From Bradyrhizobium lupini (lineage in GTDB: Bacteria; Pseudomonadota; Alphaproteobacteria; Rhizobiales; Xanthobacteraceae), in the NCBI RefSeq assembly GCF_040939785.1, contig NZ_CP162553.1, positions 4,464,001 through 4,528,000 of the forward strand: DNA of 64,000 nt, in the 5' to 3' direction. This document shows, piece by piece, positions 8,033 to 18,050 of the stretch. The translations under genes and the position numbers were made by a program. Numbering within the stretch: the first letter of the stretch is position 1; each line of letters opens with the position of its first letter. The notes below the pieces were generated by a model that saw nothing but the letters and a program-made list of their open reading frames with translations, was not told where the DNA came from and searched no databases.

Positions 8033-9823
8033 ATGCTGGATAAACAACTGCGTTCGATGATCGGTGACGTGAAGGACGGGCGGATGGATCGCCGCGGCTT
8101 CATTCAGCGTCTTGCCGCCGTGGGTCTCACCGCGCCTTTGGCCAACCAGATTCTCGCGCTTGGCGGCGTCGCCATGGCCGAGGGCGCCTCGACCTACAAG
8201 CCGACCAAGCGCGGCGGCGGTGGCGCGCTCAAGCTGCTGTGGTGGCAGGGGCCGACCCTGCTCAATCCGCATTTCGCCACCGGCACCAAGGACCAGGACG
8301 GCGCGCGTCTGTTCTACGAGCCGCTCGCCTGTTGGGATCCCGACGGCAACATGAAGCTGGTCCTGGCCGCCGAAATTCCCTCGATCCAGAACGGTGGCCT
8401 CGCCGCCGACGGCAAGTCGGTGACCTGGAAACTCAAGCCCGGCGTCAAATGGCATGACGGCACGCCGTTCACGGCCGACGACGTCGTCTTCAACTGGGAA
8501 TATGCCAAGGATCCGGCGACCTCCGCACTGACCATCGCGACGCTCCGCGACATCACCGTCGAGAAGGTGGACGACCTCACGGTCCGCATCCTGTTCAACA
8601 AGCCGACGCCGTTCTGGGCCGACGCTTTTGTCGGGGCTCCCAATACCATCATCCCGAAACATCTGTTCAAGGACTATATGGGGTCCAAGTCGCGGGAGGC
8701 GCCGACCAACCTCTCGCCGGTCGGTACCGGCCCCTACAAGTTCGTCGAGTTCAAGCCGGGCGATCTTGTCCGCGGCGTGATCAATCCCGATTATCACATG
8801 GCCAACCGCCCCTATTTCGATTCGATCGAGATGAAGGGCGGCGGCGACGCCGTCTCTGCCGCGCGCGCGGTGATCCAGACTGGCGAATATGATTTCGGCT
8901 GGAACATTCAGGTCGAGGACGACGTGCTGCTGCGCCTGGAGAAGGGCGGCAAGGGAAAAACCGTCTACGCCGTCGGCGGCGACACCGAATTCATCGCGCT
9001 GAACTTCACCGATCCCAACACCGAGGTCGATGGCGAACGCTCCTCGATAAAGACCAAGCACCCGCTGTTTTCTGATCCAGCGGTGCGCAAGGCGCTCTCG
9101 CTGCTGATCGATCGCGAATCGGTCAAGAAGGCCATCTACGGCCGCGCCGGCCGCACCACCGCCAACTTCCTCAACGGGCCCGAAAAATTCGTGTCCAAGA
9201 ACACCTCGTGGGAGTTCAACGTGGAGAAGGCCTCGAAGATCCTCGACGACGCCGGCTGGAAGCCGGGCGCCGACGGCATCCGCGAGAAGGACGGCAAGAA
9301 GCTGAAGCTCCTCTACCAGACCGCGATCAACGGGCCGCGCCAGAAGACGCAGGCCATCGTCAAGCAGGCCTGCCAGAAGGCGGGTATCGACGTCGAGCTG
9401 AAATCGGTCGTCGCCTCCGTGTTCTTCTCCTCCGACGTCGGCAATCCCGACACCTATTCCAAGTTCTACGCCGACATGGAGATGTTCCAGATCCCGCTGA
9501 GCCAGCCCGATCCGTCGCAGCACATGCGTCGTTACCTTTCGAACCTCGTCGCCACCAAAGAGAACAAGTGGCAGGGCACCAACTTCCCGCGCTGGGTCAA
9601 CAAGGAGTACGACGCGACCATCCTGGCCGCCGACGGCGAAATGGATCCGGTCAAGCGCGCGGCGCTCTACATCAAGGCCAATGACCTCATGTACCAGGAC
9701 ATCGTTTTCATCCCGGTGCAGCACCGCCTGAAGGTCGAGGCGGCGGCCAACAATCTGCGCCCGGTCGTTTCCGGCTGGGCCAACGAGACCGACAATTTGT
9801 TCGACTGGTATCGCGAAGAATGA
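8033..9823 (+). CDS. peptide ABC transporter substrate-binding protein (SBP family 5)
   Basis: A 596-residue extracytoplasmic solute-binding protein of the DppA/OppA type. The N terminus has a twin-arginine-like motif (RRGFIQRLAAVGL) and a hydrophobic stretch to about residue 45, suggesting Tat or Sec export. Family landmarks include WKLKPGVKWHDGTPFTADDVVF and the AVRKALSLLIDRE region. The ATG at 8033 is preceded by GGGGA; upstream in-frame starts give a non-signal-like extension. It heads an operon with two permeases and two ATPases and delivers peptides, or another oligo-amide, to them. An antisense frame of 639 codons overlaps it but is a codon-bias shadow. Confidence 0.92.
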   Translation: MLDKQLRSMIGDVKDGRMDRRGFIQRLAAVGLTAPLANQILALGGVAMAEGASTYKPTKRGGGGALKLLWWQGPTLLNPHFATGTKDQDGARLFYEPLACWDPDGNMKLVLAAEIPSIQNGGLAADGKSVTWKLKPGVKWHDGTPFTADDVVFNWEYAKDPATSALTIATLRDITVEKVDDLTVRILFNKPTPFWADAFVGAPNTIIPKHLFKDYMGSKSREAPTNLSPVGTGPYKFVEFKPGDLVRGVINPDYHMANRPYFDSIEMKGGGDAVSAARAVIQTGEYDFGWNIQVEDDVLLRLEKGGKGKTVYAVGGDTEFIALNFTDPNTEVDGERSSIKTKHPLFSDPAVRKALSLLIDRESVKKAIYGRAGRTTANFLNGPEKFVSKNTSWEFNVEKASKILDDAGWKPGADGIREKDGKKLKLLYQTAINGPRQKTQAIVKQACQKAGIDVELKSVVASVFFSSDVGNPDTYSKFYADMEMFQIPLSQPDPSQHMRRYLSNLVATKENKWQGTNFPRWVNKEYDATILAADGEMDPVKRAALYIKANDLMYQDIVFIPVQHRLKVEAAANNLRPVVSGWANETDNLFDWYREE

Positions 9824-9851
9824 TCACGCACGCCTAGAGCGGTCCTTCTTC

Positions 9852-10811
9852 ATGAGCCAGTATGTCCTGCGTCGCCTCTTGATCGCGATTCCGAGCCTGC
9901 TCGGAATTTCGCTCGTGCTGTTCGTCGTGCTCGCACTCGCCCCGGGCGATCCCTTCTCCGAGCTGGCGACCAATCCGAACGTACCGCCCGAAGTCGCTCT
10001 CGCGCTTCGGGCGAAGTTCGGCCTCGACGATCCGATCTACCTTCGTTACCTGCACTGGCTCAACGCCATGTTGCACGGCGACTGGGGTTTCTCCTTCGTC
10101 AGCCGGATGAACGTGGACACGCTCATTCTCCAGCGACTGCCAACGACGCTGTACGTGATCGGCTCGGCGCAGATCCTTGCGCTCCTGATCGCGATCCCGG
10201 TCGGCGTCTACGCCGCGACGAAACCTTATTCGCTGTTCGACCAGGTCGCCAACACGCTCGCCTTTGTCGGCTTCTCGCTGCCGACCTTCTTCACCGGCAT
10301 CCTGTTCATCCTGATCTTCTCGGTCACGCTGGACTGGCTGCCTTTCGTCTACACGACCGACATCAAGGGCACGGGAATTCACTGGGTGCTGGAGATGATC
10401 CGTCAGGCCATCATGCCGGTGGCGGTGCTCGGCCTGTTCCAGGCTGCGTCGATGACGCGTTTCGTGCGCTCGGCGATGCTCGACGTGATCCGGCTCGACT
10501 ACGTCACCACCGCGCGCGCCAAGGGCATCGGCCAGAGGCGGGTGATCATCAAGCATGTGATGCGCAACGCGATGATCCCGGTCGTCACGTTGATTGCGTT
10601 GCAAATCCCGGCGGTGTTCGGCGGCGCCATCGTCACCGAGCAGATCTTCCGCATCCCCGGCATCGGCTCGCTGCTGATCTCCTCCATCCTTTCCAACGAC
10701 ACGCCGGTGGTGATGGCCGTCACCTTCGTCTTTGCGTGCCTGGTCGTGCTGTTCAATCTCATCGCGGACGTTCTTTATGGCTGGCTTGACCCTCGCATCT
10801 CCCTCCGCTGA
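9852..10811 (+). CDS. peptide ABC transporter permease, DppB-like
   Basis: A 319-residue inner-membrane permease. It has an N-terminal membrane helix (RRLLIAIPSLLGISLVL), further helices, and the EAA-type loop DYVTTARAKGIGQRRVIIKH near residue 220 that docks the ATPase. The C-terminal helix run ends YGWLDPRI, usual for DppB/OppB. It lies 28 bases after the binding protein, and its last 35 bases overlap the next permease start, indicating translational coupling in the five-gene operon. Confidence 0.93.
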   Translation: MSQYVLRRLLIAIPSLLGISLVLFVVLALAPGDPFSELATNPNVPPEVALALRAKFGLDDPIYLRYLHWLNAMLHGDWGFSFVSRMNVDTLILQRLPTTLYVIGSAQILALLIAIPVGVYAATKPYSLFDQVANTLAFVGFSLPTFFTGILFILIFSVTLDWLPFVYTTDIKGTGIHWVLEMIRQAIMPVAVLGLFQAASMTRFVRSAMLDVIRLDYVTTARAKGIGQRRVIIKHVMRNAMIPVVTLIALQIPAVFGGAIVTEQIFRIPGIGSLLISSILSNDTPVVMAVTFVFACLVVLFNLIADVLYGWLDPRISLR

Positions 10812-11694
10812 GCGGCGCGTCTACTCGCCCTGGCGCGAGACGTGGCGGCGCTATAGCCGCCACAAGCTTGCCGTGGTCAGCGCGTTCCTGCTCCTCGTTC
10901 TGATCCTGGCGGTGGTGGTCGGCCCCTTTATCTGGCGGGTCAAGATCGACGACATCGACATCGTGGCGGGCATGCAGGGGCCGTCGCTAGCCCATCCCTT
11001 TGGCACCGACGATCTCGGGCAGGATATCCTCGCCCGCATGATCTATGGCGGGCGCATCTCGCTCGCGGTCGGTCTCGCCGCGATGCTGGTCTCGGTCTTT
11101 GTCGGTGTGCTGATCGGCGCGCTCGCCGGCATGTCGCGCGGCGCGCTCGGCCATGGGCTGATGTGGCTCACCGATCTCTTTTTGTCGCTGCCGCAATTGC
11201 CCCTGCTGCTGCTGCTGATCTATCTCTTCCGCGACGGGCTGAAGGCCGCTTTCGGCCCCGAGGGCGGCATTTTCATCCTGATCGTGCTCGTGATCGGTGG
11301 CTTGCGCTGGATGCCGGTCGCCCGCCTGGTTCGCGCCCAGTTCCTGTCGATCCGCGAGAAGGAATTCGTCGAAGCCGCGCGCGCTCTCGGAGCCAGCCCG
11401 GTACGGCAGGTGGTGCGCCATATCCTGCCCAATGCGCTCGGTCCGGTGATCATCGCCGGCACCATCGACGTGGCCGCAGCCATCATCGCGGAATCGACGC
11501 TGTCCTTCCTCGGCCTCGGCTTCCCGCCGGATACGCCGACCTGGGGCCGGCTGCTTTATGACGCGAAAGACTTTCTCGACATCGGCCCGCACTGGGCGCT
11601 ATTCCCGGGCGGCGCGATCTTCATCGCAGTGGTCGCCATCAATTTTATCGGCGACGGCCTGCGTGACGCGCTCGATGCGCGGCGGGTGATCTGA
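10777..11694 (+). CDS. peptide ABC transporter permease, DppC-like
   Basis: A 305-residue partner permease. The N-terminal OppC-type region ([21 protein letters not shown]) is followed by the family motif [24 protein letters not shown] and the EAA loop [20 protein letters not shown]. The C terminus [14 protein letters not shown] is typical. I chose the ATG at 10777, inside the end of the DppB-like gene, because the earlier frame start lacks conservation with known N termini. Its stop TGA overlaps the ATG of the following ATPase. Confidence 0.9.
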   Translation: MAGLTLASPSAERRVYSPWRETWRRYSRHKLAVVSAFLLLVLILAVVVGPFIWRVKIDDIDIVAGMQGPSLAHPFGTDDLGQDILARMIYGGRISLAVGLAAMLVSVFVGVLIGALAGMSRGALGHGLMWLTDLFLSLPQLPLLLLLIYLFRDGLKAAFGPEGGIFILIVLVIGGLRWMPVARLVRAQFLSIREKEFVEAARALGASPVRQVVRHILPNALGPVIIAGTIDVAAAIIAESTLSFLGLGFPPDTPTWGRLLYDAKDFLDIGPHWALFPGGAIFIAVVAINFIGDGLRDALDARRVI

Positions 11695-12689
11695 TGGCGC
11701 CGCTGCTCGAGATCAAGGGACTGAAAACCCACTTCTCCACCGACGACGGCATCCTCCAGGCGGTCGACGGTGTCGACATCTCCATCAACCGCGGCGAGAC
11801 GCTCTGCGTCGTCGGCGAATCCGGTTGCGGCAAGACCGTCACCGCGATGTCGATCCTGAAGCTGATCGCGATGCCGCCGGGCCGCATCGCGGCAGGCGAG
11901 ATCATCTTCGAGGGCCGCGATCTCGTGCCGCTGACGAGCAGTCAGCTCGACGAGATCCGCGCCAAGGAGATCGGCTTCATCTTCCAGGAGCCGATGACCT
12001 CGCTCAATCCGGTGCTGACCATCGGCGAGCAGATCGCCGAAAGCCTGCGCCGCCATGAGAATGTCACCAGGAAACAGGCGCTCGATCGCACCATCGAGAT
12101 GCTCAAGCTGGTGCAGATTCCCAACGCCGAAGGCCGCGTGCACAACTATCCGCATCAGTTCTCCGGCGGCATGCGCCAGCGTGTGATGATCGCGATGGCT
12201 CTCGCCTGCAAGCCGAAACTGATCATCGCCGATGAGCCCACCACGGCCCTCGACGTCACTATTCAGGCGCAGATCCTCGACCTGCTCCAGGACATGAAGG
12301 AACGCTTCGGCATGGCGGTGATGCTGATCACCCATGCCATGGGCGTCGTCGCCGAGACCGCGCAACGCGTCGTCGTGATGTATGCCGGCAAGGTGGTGGA
12401 GGAGGCGCCCGTCGACGACCTCTTTGGCAATCCCGGCCATCCCTATACCCAGGGACTGATCCGCTCGATCCCGCGCATCGATCTCGCCAGCGAGCACAAG
12501 GTGCGGCTGGAGGCGATCGGCGGCTCGGTGCCGATCCTGATCAATCCGCCGGTCGGCTGCCGCTTCGCTCCGCGCTGCCGCCACGCCATGAGCGTCTGCA
12601 CCGAGAGGGAGCCGCTGCTGCGCGAGATCGCGCCCGGCCACCGTATGGCCTGTCATCTGGGAGATACGCAGTTGGGAGGCGCAGCATGA
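11694..12689 (+). CDS. peptide ABC transporter ATPase, DppD-like
   Basis: A 331-residue ATPase. Walker A is GESGCGKTV, the signature is [14 protein letters not shown], and Walker B is [12 protein letters not shown]. The C-terminal OppD/DppD extension ([19 protein letters not shown]) carries the cysteines that bind an Fe-S cluster in some relatives. One oddity is the H-loop region, which reads [10 protein letters not shown] where the family nearly always has ITHDLGVVAE; the His is kept but the Asp is Ala. Start and stop overlap both neighbours (TGATG before, ATGA after), so the operon is tightly coupled. Confidence 0.93.
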   Translation: MAPLLEIKGLKTHFSTDDGILQAVDGVDISINRGETLCVVGESGCGKTVTAMSILKLIAMPPGRIAAGEIIFEGRDLVPLTSSQLDEIRAKEIGFIFQEPMTSLNPVLTIGEQIAESLRRHENVTRKQALDRTIEMLKLVQIPNAEGRVHNYPHQFSGGMRQRVMIAMALACKPKLIIADEPTTALDVTIQAQILDLLQDMKERFGMAVMLITHAMGVVAETAQRVVVMYAGKVVEEAPVDDLFGNPGHPYTQGLIRSIPRIDLASEHKVRLEAIGGSVPILINPPVGCRFAPRCRHAMSVCTEREPLLREIAPGHRMACHLGDTQLGGAA

Positions 12690-13654
12690 CCGAGCCCCTG
12701 CTCCGCGTCAGCGGCCTGAAGAAATATTTTCCCGTGCATGGCGGCCTGTTGTCGCGCCAGGTCGGCAGCGTTTATGCCGTCGATGGGGTCTCGTTCTCGG
12801 TCAACCGCGGCGAGACGCTCGGCCTCGTCGGCGAATCCGGCTGCGGAAAGTCGACGACGGGACGCTGCGTGCTGCGCCTGATCGAACCGACCGACGGCGA
12901 GGTCGTGTTCGACGGTCAGGATGTCCGCCAGCTCGGCGGCAACGATTTGCGCGCGATGCGGCGGAACATGCAGCTTGTGTTCCAGGACCCGTTCGCCTCC
13001 CTCAATCCGCGCATGACGGTCGGCGCCATCCTCGGCGAAGCCCTCGTCATCCATAAGCTCGGCTCATCCGCCAAGGAGCGTGAGGATCGCGTCGCGAGCC
13101 TGCTGGTGAAGGTCGGGCTCAAGGCCGAGCACATGCGCCGCTATCCGCATGAATTCTCCGGCGGTCAGCGCCAGCGCATCGTGATCGCGCGTGCGCTCGC
13201 GGTCGAGCCGAAACTGATCGTCTGCGACGAACCGGTGTCTGCGCTCGACGTCTCGATCCAGGCGCAGGTCATCAACTTGCTGGAAGATCTCCAGGCGGAG
13301 CTGAACCTCACCTATCTCTTCGTTGCGCACGATTTGTCGGTGGTCGAGCACATCTCCGACCGAGTCGCGGTGATGTATCTTGGCCGTATCGTCGAGCTCG
13401 CCAAGGCCAGCGACCTCTACCGCAATCCGCAGCATCCCTACACGAGGGCGCTGTTATCGGCGGTGCCGGTGCCCGATCCCAAGCTCAAGCGCGAGCGTAT
13501 CCGCCTCAAGGGCGACGTTCCGAGCCCGATGAAGCCGCCGTCGGGCTGCCACTTCCACACCCGCTGTCCTATCGCCCAGCCGCGTTGCGCGGAAAGCGCA
13601 CCGAAGCTGAAGGAGGGAGCAGGCGGGCACTTTGTGGCGTGCCATCTCGCCTGA
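12686..13654 (+). CDS. peptide ABC transporter ATPase, DppF-like
   Basis: A 322-residue ATPase, last gene of the operon. It shows [13 protein letters not shown] (Walker A), a Q-loop in [31 protein letters not shown] (signature), [14 protein letters not shown] (Walker B) and a normal [14 protein letters not shown]-loop. The C-terminal oligopeptide extension includes [15 protein letters not shown]. It pairs with the DppD-like subunit as a heterodimer driving peptide import. The stop is followed by a short gap and a convergent HAD gene; I see no intrinsic terminator. Confidence 0.93.
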   Translation: MTEPLLRVSGLKKYFPVHGGLLSRQVGSVYAVDGVSFSVNRGETLGLVGESGCGKSTTGRCVLRLIEPTDGEVVFDGQDVRQLGGNDLRAMRRNMQLVFQDPFASLNPRMTVGAILGEALVIHKLGSSAKEREDRVASLLVKVGLKAEHMRRYPHEFSGGQRQRIVIARALAVEPKLIVCDEPVSALDVSIQAQVINLLEDLQAELNLTYLFVAHDLSVVEHISDRVAVMYLGRIVELAKASDLYRNPQHPYTRALLSAVPVPDPKLKRERIRLKGDVPSPMKPPSGCHFHTRCPIAQPRCAESAPKLKEGAGGHFVACHLA

Positions 13655-13678
13655 CGCCGGGAAAAGCGGATCGCGCAT

Positions 13679-14298
13679 TCATGCGTGAAGCAGGCCGTGC
13701 TCCGACAGGGCCCGCCTGAAAGCCTCAACCGAGGTGTGGTGATGCGCGAACAGGCCCGCCTCTCGCGCACCGGCGACATTGGCCATGAGATCGTCGACGA
13801 ACAGGACGTTCTCCGGTTTGACGTCGAGCTCCGACAGACAGAGGCGGAAGCAGCGCGGGTCCGGCTTCGCCGTCTTGAACCGGGCCGAGGCGTAGATTCG
13901 CGAGCCGAACAGCGGTGGCAATTCCGGCAGCAGCGCTGCGATATGGTCGGCGACCAGCGTCGTGTTGTTGGTCAGGACGGCAATGTCGACGGTTTGACGC
14001 AAGCTGCCGACAATCTCCAGCATGGCACGATCGGCCTGCATTGAACGGCGTCGCGCCTCGATCCACTCGTCCAGTGACACGGATAGCCGATGCGGTCGCC
14101 GAAACCCCGCAAATAGTCCGCGGCATCGAGTGTGCCGGAATCGCCGAGCAGCTCGAAGCCGCTGTCCCAGATCGCCTTGTGGACGGATTCGCTCGTGGTC
14201 CCCGCAACCTTCGCCAGCCATGCGACACGCTTTGCCCTGTCGTAGTCGCAGAGGACATTGTCCATGTCGAAGACGACGAGTTTGATTTGACCGGTCAC
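13679..14298 (-). pseudogene. HAD-family hydrolase, interrupted by one frameshift
   Basis: Two frames together encode a roughly 206-residue HAD phosphatase. The first frame has motif I (KLVVFDMDNVLCDYDRAKR); the second has motif II (DIAVLTNNTTLVADH), motif III (FKTAKPDPRCFR) and motif IV (ENVLFVDDLMANV). The break is near 14080: reading ATCGGCTATCCG then GTGTCACTGGAC in frame needs one extra G, and the total length is one base short of a multiple of three. A sequencing deletion is likelier than decay because both halves are intact. The start taken is GTG at 14298; an ATG at 14325 is possible. Confidence 0.8.
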
Positions 14299-14389
14299 CG
14301 CAGCACTCTCGGATTGGCCGAACATCCGGCCGTGATCCAAGCCATACCCGCTGGAGCGCAGGCAACAAATCGGGCCAACGGTCGATCCG

Positions 14390-16294
14390 TCACGCGCTCC
14401 TGGCGGGCCAGGGAACGACCTGTCCCGACATCACCAGCCGGTCACGGCCGTTGTCCTTGGCGGCGTAGAGCGCGCGGTCGGCGGCGCCGACTAGCGTGCT
14501 GCAGTCCGCCGTGGTTTGGGACGGCAGACTCGTCGCGCCGCCAACGCTTGCGGTCACCAGGCGCGAGGGGGGACTTTGCGCATGCGGCATGGCGAGATCG
14601 TGCAGAGCCTTGCGAATCCCTTCGCCGACCTCGGCGCAGCCCTCGGGACCGGTGTTCGGCAACAGCACGGCGAATTCTTCGCCACCGTAGCGCGCCGCGA
14701 CGTCGGCCTGGCGCTTGGTGTGGGTTGATAGGATCCGGCCCAGCGCGCGCAGGCATCCGTCGCCCGCCAGATGCCCGTATTGGTCGTTGAACTTCTTGAA
14801 ATGATCGACATCGATCAGCAGGAGCGAGAGCTGCGTGCCATCGCGCCGGGCCCGGGCCCATTCCTCGGCGAGGCGCTCGTCGAACGCGCGCCGGTTGACG
14901 AGTCCGGTGAGGCCGTCGGTCGTTGCAAGCGAGGCGAGCTTGTCCTGAAGACCCTTCTGCTCGGTGATGTCGCGCACCACCGCGACGACGCCGTCGATCT
15001 CACCGCTGTCCGACGCCAGGGTCACGTGCAACGCCGCCTCCGCCCAAATCTCGCCCTTGTCGCGATGACGGTGGCGATAGACGAACCGCGTCTCCTCGGC
15101 CTCGCCATTCTTAAGCGCGGCGATAGCCTGCTCGACCCGCTCCATGTCGTCGGCGTGAATGCCGGCCAGGGCCGAGGTGGATAGCAGCTCGTCGGAGGAC
15201 CAGCCCGTGATGCGTACGCACGAGGGGGAAACGTAGAGCAGCCGGTTGTCCAGCCCGATCCGGGTCACCATGTCGCTGGATTGCTCGGCCAACAGGCGGA
15301 AGTTTGCTTCGTTGACGACGAGGGCCTGGGCCGTGCGCTGCCGCTGTACGAGCTGACGGACCAGGTAGAAGCCGATCACCGCGATCAGCAGCACGAGGCC
15401 GAGGACGAAGGTGGTGCGCGCAGCCGCGGCTTGCCGCCACGGCGCCAGCACGTCGTCCCGCGACTTGCTCGCCAGCACCATTAGGGGATAGCGGCTGCTG
15501 CGTTGGTAATAGCTCAGCCGCTGGACGCCATCGAGCGGCGACTTGAAATAGTAGACTGCTGCGGCGGGGCGACTTTCCCATCCCTTGAACAAGGGCGCAT
15601 TGGACAGGTCGCGTCCGACAAAGGCGCCACTGTCGTCGCGGCTGCGCGCCAGCATGATGCCGCTATCGTTGAGCAGCGATGCCGAGCCGTTCGTACCGAT
15701 GTCGAACCGCTCGTAGAACTTGACGAAATAGCCGACGTCGATCGTGAGCAGGGCAACGCCGGCGAAGCCGCCGTCGGCATCGTTGATCCGGCGGGACGCG
15801 GTGACGACCCATTGGCCCCCGGCTCGACTCTTCACGGGCGGTCCGATCAGCGTGCCCATCTCCGGCGAGTCCCGATGACGCTGGAAATATTCGCGGTCGC
15901 TGTTGTTGAGCTTGGAGAAGTCGAGCCGCTCGGTCGTGGCAAGCCACTGCCCGCTCGCGTCATAAACGAAGATGCCGCGGATCCGGTCCGATGATTTTCG
16001 TGTCGGCAGATAGGCCTGAAGCTTGGTGATCGTGTCCGGACCCGTCCCGTCGATTTCGAGCCGGTGGACCAGGCCTACGAGGATTGTATCAACGAGTTCG
16101 AAGGTGTCGTCCGCGTGCTGGATCAGCGAATGCGCAAGATTGGCGACGTCGATCTCGGCGTTCTTGAGATCGGCATTGCGTGTTTCCCATTCACGCCAGG
16201 CGCTCAAGCCGAGGATGGCGAAGCAGGTCAGGATGACGAAACCCGCTGCCCAGAGCGGAAGGCGCGTCTTTCCGAGTTCGCGGCCCGTGGTCAT
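14390..16294 (-). CDS. membrane diguanylate cyclase (dCache-PAS-GGDEF)
   Basis: A 634-residue c-di-GMP synthase. The order is a membrane helix (about 12-31), an extracytoplasmic dCache-like sensor (about 45-275), a second helix (near 295-317), a PAS domain with a C-terminal PAC motif (VVAVVRDITEQKGLQ), and GGDEF (about 470-625). The active site is GGEEF in AARYGGEEFAVLL. An RxxD inhibitory site (RQAD) lies five residues before it, so feedback inhibition is expected. The ATG at 16294 has GGAGCAAG upstream. It is a lone gene, likely converting an external signal into c-di-GMP for attachment or motility control. Confidence 0.92.
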   Translation of the reverse strand: MTTGRELGKTRLPLWAAGFVILTCFAILGLSAWREWETRNADLKNAEIDVANLAHSLIQHADDTFELVDTILVGLVHRLEIDGTGPDTITKLQAYLPTRKSSDRIRGIFVYDASGQWLATTERLDFSKLNNSDREYFQRHRDSPEMGTLIGPPVKSRAGGQWVVTASRRINDADGGFAGVALLTIDVGYFVKFYERFDIGTNGSASLLNDSGIMLARSRDDSGAFVGRDLSNAPLFKGWESRPAAAVYYFKSPLDGVQRLSYYQRSSRYPLMVLASKSRDDVLAPWRQAAAARTTFVLGLVLLIAVIGFYLVRQLVQRQRTAQALVVNEANFRLLAEQSSDMVTRIGLDNRLLYVSPSCVRITGWSSDELLSTSALAGIHADDMERVEQAIAALKNGEAEETRFVYRHRHRDKGEIWAEAALHVTLASDSGEIDGVVAVVRDITEQKGLQDKLASLATTDGLTGLVNRRAFDERLAEEWARARRDGTQLSLLLIDVDHFKKFNDQYGHLAGDGCLRALGRILSTHTKRQADVAARYGGEEFAVLLPNTGPEGCAEVGEGIRKALHDLAMPHAQSPPSRLVTASVGGATSLPSQTTADCSTLVGAADRALYAAKDNGRDRLVMSGQVVPWPARSA

Positions 16295-16452
16295 CAGGCT
16301 TGCTCCATTTCGGCGCAAACCTCTCACTTTGGCCTTAACGGGCTGTTGCAACTTCCGTGCGGATTGTGCGCTTCCGGTCGGAACAATCCTCGACAATTGA
16401 CGGGCTATCGTCGAGCTAACCAGGCTGACCCCGCGCGCCGGGCCTTTCTGCC

Positions 16453-16674
16453 TCACTCATCCAGCGTGAAGCCGACCCGCAGCGTCACCTGGTAGTGGCG
16501 CACGGCACCGTTCTCGATATGGCCGCGCGTTTGCACCACCTCGAACCATTTCATCTCGCGAACGGTCTTTGCGGCCCGGCTGACCGCGTTCTTGATCGCA
16601 TCCTCGATCGACGTCTCGGACGATCCGACCAGTTCCAGGATCTTGTAGACGTGATCCGTCTCGCTTGTGGCCAT
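16453..16674 (-). CDS. dodecin, flavin-binding storage protein
   Basis: A 73-residue dodecin. It matches the family throughout: an [13 protein letters not shown] terminus, a central helix, and the flavin-stacking Trp in [15 protein letters not shown]. Dodecins form 12-subunit spheres that bind and buffer riboflavin or FMN. The ATG at 16674 has GGGGAGAA upstream. A GGAAC-N16-CGTT element at 16760-16784 reads toward the gene and matches the EcfG general-stress consensus, fitting a protective role against free flavin under stress. Confidence 0.93.
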   Translation of the reverse strand: MATSETDHVYKILELVGSSETSIEDAIKNAVSRAAKTVREMKWFEVVQTRGHIENGAVRHYQVTLRVGFTLDE

Positions 16675-16976
16675 GACTATTCTCCCCTCGTGCTGTGGCG
16701 GGACCGGATATGTCTGTCGCGGACAACTGGCGCCCGCGCGACATCCGGCCTCGACTCTGAACGGATGCCGGCGCCCCGAGTTCCGTCCCGGCAGGAGCCT
16801 GCCGCTCGCCTTCCGAGCGCTGCCTAGGCGTCCCAATTTTTCTAAGTGCACGAAAATCTGGATCGCGTGTGCAAGCGGCGCTCCTGAATTGGCGCGCGGT
16901 CGCCGGCCCGCTCTTGCCGGTTCCGATATGAGTAAGCTAACCTCGGCCTTTCCTCTGGCGTCTTCGAAGTGCGGTG
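16675..16976. other. intergenic region between divergent dodecin and GH16 genes
   Basis: About 300 bases without a convincing coding region. The half nearer dodecin holds the EcfG-type promoter listed separately. The half nearer the GH16 gene shows no obvious operator or hairpin, and no strong ribosome site precedes the GH16 start. Confidence 0.6.
16760..16784 (-). promoter_or_regulatory. EcfG-type promoter for dodecin
   Basis: On the minus strand the site reads GGAAC, 16 bases, CGTT, matching the alphaproteobacterial EcfG consensus in sequence and spacing. It lies 86 bases upstream of the dodecin start. With the site at 3942-3966, it is one of two such sites I found upstream of genes in this window. 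Confidence 0.68.
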
Positions 16977-17978
16977 ATGATCGAGCGTTGGACGAGGGGC
17001 GCTCTGGCTGCGATCGGTCTCTGCGTTGTGCCCGCGCCGGCCATCGCGCAGGACGATCTCGACGGTGCCCCGATGAGCATGTCGCTGCAGGTCACGACCG
17101 ATCCCTCCACCATCGAGTGCCGTCGGCTGGAGAAGGTCAATCCGGCCTCGCTGGTCTTCTTGCCGCTACGCCGGACCTTCAACGAGGATTTTGACGAGCA
17201 TCCGCTGGCAAACGGACGCTGGGTGCCGCATTACGCCGGCGGCGCGGCCTGGCCGGAGGCGCGTTACTGGGGCGGCGACGGCTCCGACTTCAAGCGCAAG
17301 ACCAGCGCCAATGGCGAGCAACAGATCTATGTCGATCCGCGCTATGCGGGGCGCAACGCGGCGCCGCTCGGGCTCGATCCGTTCAAGGTCAAGGACGGCG
17401 TGCTGTCGATCGTCGCCAGCCGTACCCCGCCGGGGTTGAAGCCGGTGCTGTTCGACAACGAGTACATCTCCGGGATACTGACGACCCAGGGCACGTTCGC
17501 GCAGAAGCACGGCTATTTCGAGATCCGCGCCAAGGTGCCGGTCGGGCACGCAGTGTGGCCGGCGTTCTGGATGCTGGCGGATGACGGTGGCTGGCCGCCG
17601 GAGGTCGACGTGCTGGAAGGCCGCGGCGAAAAGCCGGGCGATCTCGTGATGACGACGCATTGGCGGATTCCCTCGACCCAGAAGATTCAGTCCTGCGGCT
17701 TCGACTTCGCGGTCGGCGACGCGTCGAGCGCATTCCACACTTACGGTGTGCTGTGGGAGGAGGATCGCCTGGTCTATTTCATCGACCGCAGACCGGTGTC
17801 CGACATCAAGGTGCCGATCGGTTTCGACGATCCCATGTACATGATCGTCAATCTCGCGATCGGATCCAAATTCTTTCTCGGCGTCGGTCCGGTCGACGCG
17901 GAGTCGCCGCCTACCGTCGCATTCGAGATCGACCGGATTTCCGTCTATCAGATCGATCTGGAGCAGGCGCGCAGATAG
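16977..17978 (+). CDS. secreted glycoside hydrolase family 16 glucanase-like enzyme
   Basis: A 333-residue exported protein. The signal peptide covers about residues 1-25 (ending AIAQ). The GH16 catalytic motif is [10 protein letters not shown] near residue 203, with Glu nucleophile and acid/base around the Asp. Flanking GH16 strands include [22 protein letters not shown] and [18 protein letters not shown]. The family cuts beta-1,3, beta-1,4 or beta-galactan bonds, so it may trim exopolysaccharide or beta-glucan; the substrate cannot be fixed. A GTG directly before the ATG (16974) could also initiate. Confidence 0.88.
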   Translation: MIERWTRGALAAIGLCVVPAPAIAQDDLDGAPMSMSLQVTTDPSTIECRRLEKVNPASLVFLPLRRTFNEDFDEHPLANGRWVPHYAGGAAWPEARYWGGDGSDFKRKTSANGEQQIYVDPRYAGRNAAPLGLDPFKVKDGVLSIVASRTPPGLKPVLFDNEYISGILTTQGTFAQKHGYFEIRAKVPVGHAVWPAFWMLADDGGWPPEVDVLEGRGEKPGDLVMTTHWRIPSTQKIQSCGFDFAVGDASSAFHTYGVLWEEDRLVYFIDRRPVSDIKVPIGFDDPMYMIVNLAIGSKFFLGVGPVDAESPPTVAFEIDRISVYQIDLEQARR

Positions 17979-18050
17979 AAGCTCGCTGATCTCTCCCGGC
18001 GTTGGGCGGCGCGAGTCAACGATGGATTGCCGAGGGCCTGCACGCCGACG

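Noticed and set aside
7805..9724. 639-codon open frame antisense to the peptide-binding protein gene
   Set aside because: It is the complement frame of a high-GC coding gene, rich in His/Arg/Asp in the pattern of codon shadows, with no family match or ribosome site.
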